64,000 bases of DNA from Rattus norvegicus (lineage: Eukaryota > Chordata > Mammalia > Rodentia > Muridae). Both the position numbers and the translations under genes were made by a program. How positions within the stretch are numbered: position 1 is the first letter of the stretch; each line of letters begins with the position of its first letter. Below, piece by piece: positions 24,066-35,679 of this stretch. The stretch is from contig NC_086027.1 of NCBI RefSeq assembly GCF_036323735.1, positions 85,013,662 to 85,077,661 on the forward strand, written 5' to 3'. The notes under the pieces are model-generated. The model did no database searches. It was given only the letters and a program-made list of their open reading frames with translations, and was not told the origin of the DNA.

Positions 24066-24160
24066 AGTTGAAGAGACAGCTTAGTCATTAAAGGGTGAGG
24101 CTCACACATCTAAACATCAAAAGTTCAGTTCCCAAGAGCACTGGAGAGCACAGTTTCTGC
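24066..24160 (+). mobile_element. B3/B2-type SINE fragment (diverged)
   Basis: 'gttgaagagacagcttagtc' with 'attaaagggtgaggctcaca' and 'caaaagttcagttcccaaga' follows the B2/B3 head ('gctggagagatggctcagtggttaa...gggttcaattcccagcac'). Only the tRNA-derived part is readable. Confidence 0.5.
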
Positions 24161-24879
24161 CTCATTCTGTATCTGCCCTCAGCTGCTTTGATTTTGCTGT
24201 CCTAATTTTTGCCTGACTGGATCCTATGCAACAGGAAGTGGGAGGTTTTAGTCTTCACTTTGTGACTGGGCCAGTCTGTGACTCTCATTAAAGCGGTGGC
24301 TAACATCTTTGGGTCAGGATTCCCTGTGTTAAGAAGGTAGTTAGGCCTCGCTTTATCAAACCTTATTTTGTATGGTCATCTCTCCTTAGACCCCAACCAG
24401 CACTCTCCTCATACCAAATGAAATAGATTTTGATTGTTTTGTTCTCCCATCCTCAGGAAAAATGCTACTTCATCCTTGTTAATTTTGTCCACCATGGTAG
24501 CCGTGTCCCCAGTCCTCACAACTGTAGCCAGGATCGTGTTGTATAGCTAACTCAATTTTTCCACATATGTTCCTGTCCTCAAGCTGATGGCTCCTGCCAG
24601 CTATTTTCTCTTCAGTGCATTCCACCCTTTAATGCTTTCTTTTTGCTCATGTGATAAAGTCTGATGTACTGAATGGATCCCTCACGAGGCACTGAGTTGC
24701 CTCTTTGGTGACACTTCATGGCATCAACTCTTTCCTCATTGTCTGGTACGTCCCTGTGGGCGTTGGTAAATACTAAGATATCGATGTAGATGCTTTCCTC
24801 TGCCTGAATTCTTTTGCCAGCTAACCCCCCCACCCCTAGTGCTTGTTTATGTTTGTCTCTCTGGTCATGCCCTCCTCCA
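24161..24879. other. Unique non-coding sequence
   Basis: Nothing recognised. The open frame of 73 codons at 24612-24833 (minus) is unsupported. Confidence 0.4.
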
Positions 24880-25005
24880 TGTCAAGGACAAGGGAGGCTG
24901 TTGTCACTGGTGTCTGTCCTACCAGACTGTGAGTGTTATGAGCCCAGTATGTAACTTGAGTTTAGCACAGAGCCTGGTATGTGATTAATTAACATAATTG
25001 ATTAA
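24880..25005 (+). mobile_element. L2/MIR 3'-end fragment
   Basis: 'accagactgtgagtgttatg' and 'gcacagagcctggtatgtga' parallel the shared L2/MIR 3' end ('actagactgtgagctccttgagggcaggga' and 'acagtgcctggcacatagtag'). It is short and diverged, so L2 and MIR cannot be told apart. Confidence 0.55.
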
Positions 25006-26238
25006 TGTTAAAGGAAAGGAAAACAATAAAGAAACAGGGCATTGAGGAAGAGAGGAAAGGCATAATAGAAGAGTTTTAGCAGGCCCAAGTCTGACAAACA
25101 TGGCGCTGGCAGGCCTTACTTTTCCCTTGTCCATCTCCCTTGTAAACCATAGCTTATGCCCCCAAAGCTAGTCATCAAGGTATGTAGGGCAGAGGACATC
25201 TTGGAGTCACTTCTCTCTTTTCACCAAATGGGTCCTGAGACTGTAACTCAGGCCATCAGGGTTGGTGGCAACGACCTTTACCTGTCAAGCCCACATTTTG
25301 TTTTTTCAAAGTGCTCATACAATTTCTATCTCATTTCTGGTTACAAAGAACCCTTTAAGGCAGTGGAACTTCTACTAGCTGTGTTATTTTAGGAGCTGTG
25401 GGGGCTAAGAGGTAAGGCGTCCAGCAAGGATTCACTAAAGATCCCATAGAAGGATACCCCTAGTTCCACAGTCCTGATGCTTCTTGTGGTCCCCTCTGGG
25501 AGATGCACACACTTAATTCTAGAATGCCACACACCTTATTTCACATCTTATAATATTTAATTTCTGCACTAAACATTTGCAATTAGCCTTAAAAATGATT
25601 GATGGTCTCTTCTCATTTTTAAAAAAGGCTGCTGTACAGATACATAAAGGTAAGAAGCTGTGAGGAGAAATTTTATGGCGGGTAGCTCTTGGCAGCAATT
25701 GGTTTTCTTTTATGGCAGTCTGGAAATTTTCCTGGGTAATAACTTTCTTTTCTTTTAACGGGCATAAAATAAAGAGGTTCTAGATAGTTGGATCATTATC
25801 AAATGATTTTCCAAAGACAACCATAAATTGTCAATACCATTCAGGCAAAACTAAGACACACTCAACATCTGGAAATCCAATGGATAAATAAAGCTTTGAC
25901 TTTTCCCTTTCTTGTTGGTCATGATAGCCGACTCCCTGAAATGTAATTCCTTAAAGAGGCACTTAGCATGGCGAGCTGGGAGGAAGAAATTTTGAGAAAG
26001 GTATTCATGCAACTTCTCCAGGTAGTAAGATTTCTCTTATGACTGGAGACAGTTATATTTGGTCTTATTTGCTACAGGTTAAGCTGAAGAGGCAGAATGT
26101 TACCATTCTGAAAGTAATCACAGGGGAAAAAAATCTTATGTGACTGAAAACAAAACATAGTACTCATGCCCATAAATTAGCTCAACTAATAGTTTGTACC
26201 TTCTGCTGTGTGAATATCTGCTAGATATGTCAGCATTA
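25006..26238. other. Unique non-coding sequence
   Basis: No repeat, exon or RNA gene is recognised. Confidence 0.45.
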
Positions 26239-26350
26239 AAAGCATATATATATATATTCATATATACATATACATATATGACATATTATATATGACATAT
26301 TAAACATAACATATAATATATCGTATGTATGTGTATATGTATGTGTATAT
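26239..26350. repeat. AT-rich low-complexity region
   Basis: Mixed TA, CATA and TATG words with an internal direct repeat of 'tgacatatta'. It ends in GTAT-type units. Confidence 0.85.
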
Positions 26351-26525
26351 TCAGTCCAGTTTCCTGCACCAACATCTGTGCCTTCATCCTCTAGCCTATA
26401 AAATCTATACATGGCAGCCTTTCAAGTTTCTTCTGATTCCAGATCTCCTGCTGCCTTCCTGACATCCACTTCCATTCTGGCAAGTTCTACCACTCCCATC
26501 CATGGTTCCACTCTCATACTCAGTA

Positions 26526-26530
<5 letters not shown>

Positions 26531-26588
<58 letters not shown>
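26531..26588. repeat. (GT)29 microsatellite
   Basis: Pure GT dinucleotides, which immediately precede a truncated B1. Confidence 0.98.
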
Positions 26589-26590
<2 letters not shown>

Positions 26591-26603
26591 CTATCAGAGT
26601 CTT

Positions 26604-26710
26604 TAAGGCCAGCGTGAGCTGTATAGTGAGTTCTAGGACATCCTGGACCATATAGTGAGAATATGTTTAGAAGTAAAGCAAACAAGCAAACAAACAAAAA
26701 ATCAAAAGAC
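26604..26710 (+). mobile_element. B1 SINE, 3' half
   Basis: 'tttaaggccagcgtgagctg', 'tatagtgagttctaggacat' and 'cctggaccatatagtgagaa' match the second half of B1 (7SL-derived), followed by an A-rich (CAAA)n tail. The 5' half is missing. Confidence 0.8.
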
Positions 26711-26869
26711 AAAAAAGTAAACTATAATTACTGTTTTACTGATTGTCCTTTATTGTATCTTTTAGTCCACGCTCAGTGCTTTGCAAATTATTAGCTCAGT
26801 CAATTCTTTATAATTGATTTGAAAATTTTTCATTTTTATGTCATGTGTATGCATACACATCTATGTGGG

Positions 26870-27045
26870 GATATGTGCTGATGAATAAAGGTGCCCATGA
26901 AGGCCAGAAGAGAGCATCCGATCTGCAGGTGTAATTAAAGTTATAGGTGGGAGCAAGCTGCCTGTAGTCAGTGTGGAGAAGCAGATTCAGTCCTCTGCAA
27001 GAACAGCAAGGGCTCTTAACCACTGAGCTCTCTCTCCAGCCCCAG
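26870..27045 (-). mobile_element. B3 SINE
   Basis: The plus strand reads antisense B3: 'ggccagaagagagcatccga', 'tctgcaggtgtaattaaagt', 'cagtcctctgcaagaacagc', 'aagggctcttaaccactgag' and the terminal 'ctctctctccagcccc'. The tRNA-derived head is at the 27045 end. Confidence 0.85.
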
Positions 27046-27084
27046 ATTCAACTGATTTTTACAGCCCTGAAATAAATGACCACT

Positions 27085-27185
27085 TGAGGATTAATTTCAT
27101 TTCCTCAAAGACAGGCAAAGTGACTTATCCAAGGCTACAGAGGCAGGAAACAATGGTGCTGGACTGGATAACCAGACCTGGCTGC
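27085..27185 (-). mobile_element. MIR SINE fragment
   Basis: The antisense MIR core is visible: 'caaagtgacttatccaaggc' then 'tacagaggcaggaaacaatg' and 'gataaccagacctgg'. It corresponds to 'taacttgcccaaggtcacacag...ggattcgaacccagg'. Confidence 0.65.
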
Positions 27186-27231
27186 AGGAAAGGTTGAAAG
27201 GGGTAGCCTGTGGTGAAAAAGGAGATTCTTC

Positions 27232-27297
27232 TGTGGGGCTGGGAATGAAACCTGAAGCCTCTTGGATGATAGGCAACTGGTCTATCACTGAGACTGA
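27232..27297 (-). mobile_element. ID/B4-type SINE fragment
   Basis: 'tggggctgggaatgaaacct' plus 'gataggcaactggtctatca' and 'ctgagact' is the antisense of the tRNA-derived ID head ('ggattgaacccagggcc...ctctaccactgagct'). Confidence 0.55.
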
Positions 27298-27337
27298 GGT
27301 ATTATGTGTGTGCAGGCGCGCATACATGTTCATGTAT

Positions 27338-27340
<3 letters not shown>

Positions 27341-27375
<35 letters not shown>
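27341..27375. repeat. (GT)17 microsatellite
   Basis: A GT run in a longer stretch of GT-rich and CATG words. Confidence 0.95.
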
Positions 27376-27377
<2 letters not shown>

Positions 27378-27435
27378 CTGTGTGTAGAGTACAGATGCTG
27401 ATGTCTGATGCATTCCTCAATCACATTTTACCTTA

Positions 27436-27607
27436 TTTTTTTGAGACAGGATCTTTGAATGAACTCCAGGGATCCACCTGGTTCCCCTACCAAGTGTCAA
27501 GATTGCAGATCTGTGCCAGCGCCTATCTTTCATGTTGGTGCTAGGGATCTACGCTCATGTTCTTATGCTTGTGGAGCAGGTCATGTAGTCACTGAGCCCG
27601 TCCCCAG
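27436..27607 (-). mobile_element. B4 SINE
   Basis: The antisense B1-like part ('gagacaggatctttgaatga', 'actccagggatccacctgg') is followed by an antisense ID-like part ('ctcatgttcttatgcttgtg', 'gtagtcactgagcccgtccc', 'cag'). This order on the minus strand is ID then B1, as in B4. Confidence 0.6.
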
Positions 27608-28858
27608 ATTTCCTGTCCTTTTACTGTCACTTTCAGTCTGAACTCTAGCTAGACTATTTTCCCATCATGGCCCACATAGAAATTGACAGTTCAAATGATA
27701 AGAGTTGGTTGCATACAGGCAGTAGCCTGCAGCTAGTGGTGCCCATAGGATTCCAAGTGCTCTAAGCCCCACCTAGAGGGCTGGATCCCTCTGTCCATCC
27801 CCAGCACTTATCACTTGAGTAAAGACCTGAGTTCTAAAGCTGATCAATGCACTGTGATCAGATTCCCTCTTGGAACTTTCCATCCCATGTTTAGTTCCCA
27901 GACTTTGCTATTTCCTTTTATCCCTCATTCTGTGTCCTCTACTTTCCAGTAGACCCTTCTAGAAGCTGAATTGATATGAAAGAGATCCCTCTAACCAGGT
28001 TTTATAGTGTCCCAAGTAGACCTTCATTTACACACCAGCCGCATAGCTATTCCTTGACTATCAACCCTTCTCTGTTGGACAAGATTACGCTCTTATTAAG
28101 TTGCAAGGGTCTGATAGACTATCTGCTCTCCTAAGACGGTAAGAGGATTTACCTTGTGAAAGAAGAGTTACTTAACTAAAGGGACACAGTGACATTGTCA
28201 GTTAAGAGAGGTGACCTCCTTCTACCAGTCACGGGGGACACCTGAGGTGTCATTTTGCCCTCCATTGCCTCTCATTTCAACTCTTATGGGTGACATAGTA
28301 ATAAGCTCAGACTGTAGTATGACTTAGGCTCTTCTGTCTGGGAGTCTCAGAGTCCTGGCTGTAATTAGGCTCTTACAATTGCTGAATTGTTGCACAGAGA
28401 GTGATTAGTGGGGCATATGGGAAAGACGGTGATGTAAAGTAGATCTGATACCCTGGCTCTGTTTGCCTGTGGATGAGTGCCTGGCTTAAGGTGTAGTCCA
28501 TTTGAATAAATTAGCTCCAGGCTGGGTAGGATAGCAGTGGCCACCCTTTGTATGGAAGGAAGAGAACTGAAAAGATCGGAGAGCCAACAAAGTTAAATTT
28601 AAGGACTCCCACAGTCTGCTAGGGGTGAACAGTTAGAAATTGCTTACCTGGCTTAGGAACTGTACTCTGTGTATGTCTGAATGCTTCTGTTTCATAGTCT
28701 GCTAGTGTCTCCTGGCAACTCCACCTCCAATATCTCACCTCTCCATTAAAACTTTGACACATTGGTGCCAGTTTGTGACTGGTAAGGGCACCGTTGGCCA
28801 GGTTTCTTTCTGTGATGGAGCACTTCAGATAGACCACCACAGCTCTCCTTAGTAGAGT
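27608..28858. other. Unique non-coding sequence
   Basis: No repeat or exon is recognised. Confidence 0.45.
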
Positions 28859-28859
28859 T

Positions 28860-29131
28860 CTCTAAGGTCAGTTAAATACACAGTTGAGAGAGACTTAGCA
28901 TCGACTCAGCCAATATCGTTTCTGTGGGACGTTTGACCTCAAGAGGGCAAGGCGACAGTGATTGCTACTCTCACTTGCCTGGTGGCAAAATGCTTCACAC
29001 CTCACCTGCTGTCATGCCTAACCCACCCTTGGTACACTGACTCCCGTAACACTATTAACCAAAAATCCTTTTCCTTCTTTAAACTGATTTTGTCTGGGTA
29101 TTTTGTCACAATGAGAGAAGTAACTAATACA
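28860..29131 (+). mobile_element. MaLR (MT-like) LTR, 3' part
   Basis: The 3' end 'gtctgggtattttgtcacaa' plus 'tgagagaagtaactaataca' is diagnostic of MaLR LTRs. The part upstream is decayed. It appears to be a 5'-truncated or strongly diverged solo LTR. Confidence 0.7.
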
Positions 29132-29159
29132 GTAATATAATAACCCTTAGAGAAGGGGA

Positions 29160-29250
29160 TTTGTTCCTTCCCTCTTTTCTTCCCTCTTTTCTCTATCGTC
29201 TATCTCTGTCCCTTCTTCCTTCCCTCCCTTCTTCCTTCCCACTCTGCATC
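29160..29250. repeat. Polypyrimidine low-complexity tract
   Basis: Imperfect TTCC and CTTT words, with a short break at 'atcgtctatctctg'. Confidence 0.85.
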
Positions 29251-29703
29251 AGAACTTTGAGCTTCGTGAATATTCTAGTGGGCATTTAACCCTCATTGTT
29301 GGAAGGTACAACTAGAGTTTGCTGTGCTGTGATAAGTAGAAAATATTATACCATGGACGGAGGCGTGTCTCTTCCATCACCTAGGGTGAGATCTCATTTG
29401 TTAGGTTTCTGCATCTCTAGCCATCCTAAACCAGGGGCCCAATGCAAAAGTTATCATGCAATTGGTACATAATTATTATTGCTTTTAGGTTATGTGATGT
29501 CACATTTACATTGATAAGTTTTTTTCATCACTGGGGTCAAAATTTGTAACATGGAAAACCTGAAAGGGTTTTGCTCCTGGTTTCCAAGGTGTCAATAATC
29601 ACTGAAAGCAAGTGTGGTGGGACAGAGCAAGTCACGCTATGGGAGATGAGGAAACAGGAAAGAGCCATGCAGCTACTCAGATCTTTTTTCTTCCATTACA
29701 GCC

Positions 29704-30046
29704 TGTGTTAGTTCCTCTTACATTGCCACGATAAAACACTGTGGCCAGAATCAACTTACAGAGCAAAGAGTTTATTTGGGCTTATGGCTCCAGTGGATTA
29801 AGAGGTCAGCCTGGCAGAAACCTGTGGTGACAGGAAGTAGGTATGGAGGTGGGAACAGGAAGCCAGTAGCTCATATCTTCAACTACAAGAATGAACTGGG
29901 TGTGAGGGAAAAGTAGCTACACTCAAAGTCCACCTCACTGAAACGCTTCTTTCAGCAAGCCACACCTCCTCATAAACCTCTTCTGATAGGACAATTGTTC
30001 AATTGTCTGAACCTATGGGGGACGTTCTCATTCAAACCACTAACTC
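29704..30046 (-). mobile_element. MaLR-type LTR, nearly full length
   Basis: On the plus strand the complement begins 'tgttagttcctcttacattg' with 'ccacgataaaacactgtggc' and 'caaagagtttatttgggctt', passes 'agcaagccacacctcctcat', and ends 'gaacctatgggggacgttct' with 'cattcaaaccacta'. This order is that of a common rodent MaLR-type LTR in reverse. The exact subfamily is uncertain. Confidence 0.7.
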
Positions 30047-30115
30047 CTCTCCCCTTTATTCCACACAAGCCCCCAGTTAACAAATGATGCCACTCATATG
30101 TAGGGCATGCGTGAG

Positions 30116-30117
<2 letters not shown>

Positions 30118-30175
<58 letters not shown>

Positions 30176-30266
30176 AGACACAGAGAAAGAGACATAGAGA
30201 GACAGAGACAGAGACAAACAGACAGAGACAGAGAGAAAGAGGCAGAGAGTGAGACACACACACACA

Positions 30267-30318
<52 letters not shown>
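30118..30318. repeat. Complex CA / GA-rich / GA microsatellite
   Basis: (CA)n at 30118-30172 passes into a 90-bp purine-rich stretch of GACA, GAGA and AGAA words, then (CA)5, and ends in (GA)n at about 30271-30317. The total is 200 bp of low-complexity sequence. Confidence 0.97.
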
Positions 30319-30322
<4 letters not shown>

Positions 30323-32555
30323 CCTCAATCTCCTAGGTAATTAATTATAAATCCAGTCAGATGGACCATCAAACAAACCACACAGCATAGTTGTTTTTAT
30401 ATCATTACTTTAGCTCAGAACCTGTGGGCTGCAGCGAGGCACCTCTGCTTAGCTGGTGTAGCTGAGGGGCGTTGCTGATTTGGTGATTCTAGGATGGATT
30501 CACCAATTTTGTTCTCCTTTATATATCCCACATTCCTCACTTTCCAATAGGTTATCATGGGCAAAACCTTTACATGAAGGTAGCAGAGAGCAGCTGGGAG
30601 CTAAGGTATCTACACTCCCAGTCTTGGAAGTGGCATACTGTCACTTCTTACTCTGCTGGTTGAAGTGAGTGCCATAGCTGAGTGTCGCCTGTATGCAGAG
30701 ATGGTGAAGAATTAGAACCAATAATGCCACCGACCATACTATGGTTCATACCATAATGAACGTAAGGTACATTCATTAACTTCCTTAGCTCCAGTGTGTT
30801 GCTTTCTTCTTGGTGGGAATGATAAGGAATGGAAATATAGACTGCAGATATCCAAGCCGAGGAAAGGTGACTCACAAGGTCAATGTTAGTTGGTTATGTT
30901 AGTTCCATGCTTATGTGTGTACATACATACAACATTGAATGCAAAGAAGACACAGGCACTTTAAAACCCAGCTAAATAAATCTTCCCTTTGTTTTCCTGG
31001 ATCGTCTCCATCCCCCACTCCCCTACAGATTGTGTGTATGCTCACGCTTTAATTTATGCTTTAATTCTTACCTTAGCTTATTTACTCAATTAAAAAAGAG
31101 ATTCAAGCGTAGAAAACTCCATCGCTCATCATCCACTAAGATTTACTCTAGAAAGGGATGCATATGATTTTGCAGGCTCATTAACTATTCGTTTTTTTAA
31201 TTGCATATTCTGGATGCTGTTGGTTTATGTAAATGCTTCTTTCCTGTTCAAAGTGACCTTGTTTATCACCCCTGAGTCAAAAAAGAAAACTACTGCTTAT
31301 TAAAGAACGAGGCGACAGGTCACCTCTTGAGGTTTTCTGAAAGGGCTGTCACCAGAAAAACTGGAAAAGTTTGATTTAATACCAACTGGTCCTTTTGGGT
31401 CATGGAAAGAACATTTATTTTAATAACTGTTTGCAGGCACAGGCCCTTGCCCTAAATAAAATGATGTAAGTATTAGTTTACAGGCAAATTTGAAAGGAAA
31501 AAAAAGTCAGCAAGAGGAGAGGATTAAGTGAAATTCCTCAACAGATTTTTTTTCAGGACTGCATGGACTCTTTGTGTCTGTCTTGAGTGTGTTACACTTT
31601 AATGAGATTATTTTGACATTTTCAATAGGTTTGAACGCCATGCATAACAAAGATTTCTTTCTAGTGCCCTTCCCTCCTAAGGAAATGTCTTTATGTTGGG
31701 CTAGCAGTTGATAGTTGAGTTATTATGCCCTGTTGTTTTGATTTATATATTCTAGTCTGTCCATAGCATTTTATACATTTTTTTCCTGCCCTGGGCTTTG
31801 TCCACACACATAAGCAAGTCAAGCACCTTTCTTCTCTCTCCACTTAGTCTCTTTGTGGCATGGATTCCACATCTGTGTGTGTGACTGAGACGCTGTAGGT
31901 GTCCACTGAGTCTCCGAGAAAGGGTTGCTAGGTGTGGCTGTCTCAGGAGTAGACCACTATCCTGGAAGAAATACTTTATGCCCATGATCTCCGTTGTCCT
32001 ATTGTCAAAGTGAAGATTTGGGTAAAAAGTATCTTCCAGTGCTTAACGTTCCCAGATTCTAGGCGATCCCTAAGCTCTACTCTCTCATGCTGCCTGAGAG
32101 GTTCAGAGAAGATAGGAGACTCACTAAGCACCCAAACCTTATTCAAATCTGTGCAGGGACAGAATCTGCAGTCAAGGTCTTTCCAACCCTCACCCTGCCT
32201 TGATTTCCCATTAACCCTTCCTTCTTGTAGATCCTCAGTATACAAAATATCTGCTCTTCAGTATAGCTGTATACACTGACATTTGGTAGACTGAACTGAG
32301 ATTTAAAAGAAATAATTGAGGTTAACCTAATTTTTGATTGATAACCATCTCAGTGGCATGAGATTCTTGAGACATCTGGCAAAATGATGCTCTTGAAGGA
32401 AGCATCATTGAATAAAGACGGATGGAAGGAAGCAGAATGATGGGTAAGTTAGAACCCTCATACCTACACTGCTTTGTGTTTCCATGACAGTGTTCTGAGT
32501 TTCAGAAGTTGGAGGTGAAAACACTCAAGCCATGCCTTGAACCCTTTGGCTCTTA
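30319..32555. other. Unique non-coding sequence; 31085-31500 resembles conserved non-coding DNA
   Basis: No repeat family is recognised. The part from about 31085 to 31500 is repeat-free and AT-rich, with several TAAT, ATTTGCAT-like and TGATTTAA words. By eye it has the texture of conserved non-coding sequence. This is a guess, since no alignment is available. Confidence 0.4.
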
Positions 32556-32559
32556 GACC

Positions 32560-32700
32560 CGTGAGCCCTTTGTGGCTTAATTTCTTCCTCCACAGAGTTA
32601 ATACTACTTACCTCAGAAGATGGCTGTGAGGATTGCTAATTTATATTAAACATCCAGAGCAGCACTAGCATGCCCTGGGCAGGAAGGCCATTTCTTATCT
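32560..32700 (+). mobile_element. MIR SINE fragment
   Basis: 'gtggcttaatttcttcctcc', 'taatactacttacctcagaa', 'gatggctgtgaggattgcta' and 'ccagagcagcactagcatg' follow the MIR core and 3' part ('ctcagtttcctcatc...aatagtacctacctcatagggttgttgtgaggatt...agaacagtgcc'). Confidence 0.75.
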
Positions 32701-34790
32701 TTATGGCTCTAAGCATTTCTTGTCCGTCACTACGAAATTGGCGTTTTAGTGTTTTCACAAATTTCGTACTTTGCTATTTGAATTTAAACACATTTGCACA
32801 GAAGTTTAGTTTTCACAGATTGTAATGGTTTATGAGACTCATCTCACCTTTCAGCTATCCATCCACAGCTCTTCCTTATTTAGAAAAATCGATCATAGAT
32901 ATACCCACAATGAGCAGATTAACTTATTTTTCTTTTTAACACTGACACAAAAGAACTGCATATTTGTGGGTAGAGTGTATGACACTCAATACATGTTTAT
33001 GATAATGTGCGGTGATAATAAGGTTTAGCCACAAGCTTTCATTTCTAAATGGCCAAGTCTTCACCACTAGTTGTTTTGAAGTATAGAATGAACTCTTGTC
33101 TATCTGGTTATTTTTCTAGACTGTCAAATATTAGAAATGATCTCCTCTCTAAGCACACTACTGATTTTCTTTCCCTTTTCTCTCTTGAATGATTGCCCTA
33201 CAGTAATCCTCAGAAATGGTCTCTGCATTTATGGCTTCATCATATGGGTCATGTCTATGGCTGTGCTGCCTCCTGATGGAATATATCAGGAGACATGGAG
33301 GTTTCAAAGTTCTGATAGCATGGAGAAGGGTTTTGGTAATTTAGCCATGGGGTCTGGTGTTTTAAACAGTCACCTTGGAGAGGTAGTGATCCAGGAAAGA
33401 GGAATGATGTCAGCCTTTCCCTTCTCCACACTGGCTGCTTCTTCCTCACCAACACAGTGTAAAACACAGTCAAGGTGGCTGTTGGAGGTCAGCTCTGTGG
33501 ACTCAGGATTCACCCCAGGTTCCTTCTCACTGCCTGCTAGAATTCTTTCTTAATGGCTCACTCCTTGTTTTCATTTTTACAACTCATGGTATATTTATAA
33601 GACCTTTATTAAAGTGAAGTTTTCACTGGAAAGAAACTGAAAACAAATGAATGGATTGTGGATCTAGTCCAAGTACACACTGATTTTGGTAAATTTCACT
33701 GTGGGTCAGTTCATAACAACCATGTACACCCATGATTATTAACCCCAGAGAGACTTAGATGCCAAGGTAAGAATTTCAACAGTAATTTTAACTGAGAATG
33801 TATTGTGTTGACATCAGGCTTGGTCCACCTCTTAGGTCAAAGTTTGTGCACTTAGAGCTCTCTGATGGTTGGAAGCTTGGTTAGAAGCATCTGGAACTGA
33901 GGTGCTGGGATAATCTGCTACAACACATGAAGCAGCTTCTGAGACTGTCCCCATGCAGCAACTGCATTGGTCAGGTGGAACTCCTCATGGCTCCCTTGCC
34001 CTAACAATTCTTCACCACACCATTTCTTCGAGGAAGAATTTCTGAATAGCTTCTGCATCCCTAAGGTCAGGTGACTTGGACAGATCACCTCTTTCCTTGG
34101 CAAGATTCTGATTCTTTCTTCATTCTCGAAGCCCGTTCTTAAAGTTAAAGTACATGCAGTCCAAGTCAATGCAGTATCAGATGAAGAAGGTGCCACTCCC
34201 ACCCCTATCCCCTGCCCAGGTGATCTATTCCTGCCAATCACCTTTGCTGCTCTGGGGCATGTACTGGGTGCAGCACTGGCCGAGCAGTGGATAGATAGCC
34301 CCTAGAGCTGGGAGTGTGTGAACTGCTCACAGCCACTGATTAGGACTGGAAAGACTAGTTCACTTCCTCCTCATGTCTTCCCAGGCTGTCCTTGGAGGCC
34401 TGCTTTTGGATTCTCCATCTGGTTTTCTGACCTTACTCCACCCCTCTGATTGCCTCTCTGGTTGTATCCTCATTCACTTGCCACCAGGAGGCTCCTAAAC
34501 CAGTGCATGCATGGGAGGAACCATACTCTTTGCCCTCAGGAATCCCCATCAGGCATCTTTTGGGAGATGCATAAATTCTTGATTAACGATACATCTGCCC
34601 AGCAGGTAATAAAAAAAAGTCTCCCGGGTGCAAAGAGCTAACACAAGGAAGAGGGCTGAGCTCAGAGCCCTGCACACGCAACGTCTTAGGTACTACAAGG
34701 TCAGGCTTCCCTGCAGAACTGACATTTCCCTCTAAAATAGCAGAAACACCTTCTTAAAAACACATGCAGAGGAAGAGAACCATTCAGAAG
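32701..34790. other. Unique non-coding sequence with a 138-codon chance frame
   Basis: The plus-strand frame at 33137-33553 (138 codons) is the longest outside repeats in this part. It starts with a hydrophobic stretch (about residues 1-45), but its remainder is low in motif content and I recognise no family. There is no splice or upstream context. I do not call it a gene. Confidence 0.4.
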
Positions 34791-34794
34791 TATT

Positions 34795-35060
34795 TGTTAA
34801 AGTAGGGCCTATCCACATATTATGACCCTACAATTCCACTTACCGGCATAAACTCCATAGAAAACAGTGCTTATGGCTCACCCAAAAGCATGTGCGAGCA
34901 TGCTTATAGCAATCTTATTCATAAACCATAAACTGGAAACGGAATGTGCATCTTGGGAATACAGGCAAATAAAGTGTTAAGTAGGCATACAAAGGGGCAT
35001 TATTCAGAAACAAGAGCGAGCTGCCTTAAGCCGCTCGCTTCCGTATGAGTCTACAGCTTT
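34795..35060 (+). mobile_element. Old L1 (L1M-type) ORF2 3'-end fragment
   Basis: 'accctacaattccacttacc', 'gcatgcttatagcaatctta', 'ttcataaaccataaactgga' and 'ggggcattattcagaaacaa' correspond to L1 ORF2 phrases 'gacccagcaattccactcct', 'atgttcatagcagcattattcacaatagcc' and 'tggaatattattcagcc'. The frame is destroyed. Confidence 0.8.
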
Positions 35061-35369
35061 AATGATGAGGAAAGGCTGCCAATCACAGGGGAGCGATTGA
35101 GTCTGCTCATTGTCAGCTTGGTGCAGAGCTGACTGCTGGAGTTTGGCTAAGGCTATGGTGCCTGCCCTGAGCACTGGATGTGAAAAAACTGATCTCTAAA
35201 TTTTGTCTGGTGCGTTTCTCTGCAAATACCACAGAGGGAATTCTAGAACCCAGCCTCAGCAGTGCCTTCATTCTCTAGTCTTCACAATTTTTTGGGTGGC
35301 TCCTGGCACCACCACTCACCAGTTAATGTGGAAAACGGCAACGAGGTACGGCACTGATGTTTAAGCACA

Positions 35370-35468
35370 TTTGTCTTCCCCTGTCTTTAGCAGGATGCAG
35401 CTACTGTTCATCCCAGTGCCTGACACATTAAAGGTGATCAATATATTTACAGACACTATTTGCTGAGG
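35370..35468 (+). mobile_element. L2 LINE 3'-end fragment
   Basis: 'tcatcccagtgcctgacaca' and 'ttaaaggtgatcaatatatt' with 'tgctgagg' match the L2 3' end ('ccagtgcctggcacatagtaggtgctcaataaatgtttgttgaatga'). It ends about 50 bp before arm A of the inverted duplication. Confidence 0.6.
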
Positions 35469-35515
35469 AGGGAAGAAAGCATTTCTGGGACTTAGGCAAC
35501 TAAAGATTCAGCCAA

Positions 35516-35679
35516 ATAATTATAGGAGGAAAAAAAAATCACAGCACAGTAAGGCATCAGGGGAGTACTGAGTGGCCACGGGGGAATTGGCTTTCTGGGA
35601 GCAGACTTGGCTGTTTTCCCAATATTCCTAATAGGGAGGAAATAGGTGGGAGTGAGTCAGAAGAGCCAAGTCTCCTGCT
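35516..35679 (+). repeat. Arm A of an imperfect inverted duplication
   Basis: Read forward, this segment matches the reverse complement of 36139-36282 from end to end with a few indels. The central 45 bp (35584-35628) match 44/45 against 36176-36220. The outer parts (ATAATTATAG, GGAGTACT, GTGGCCAC, GGAGTGAGTCAG, CTCCTGC) also correspond. I recognise no known repeat family in it. It lies between an L2 end and unique sequence. Confidence 0.93.

Noticed and set aside
33137..33553. 138-codon plus frame with a hydrophobic N-terminal part as a small membrane protein
   Set aside because: No family resemblance, no splice or promoter context, and an overlapping minus frame is equally open. A chance frame of this size is expected in 64 kb.
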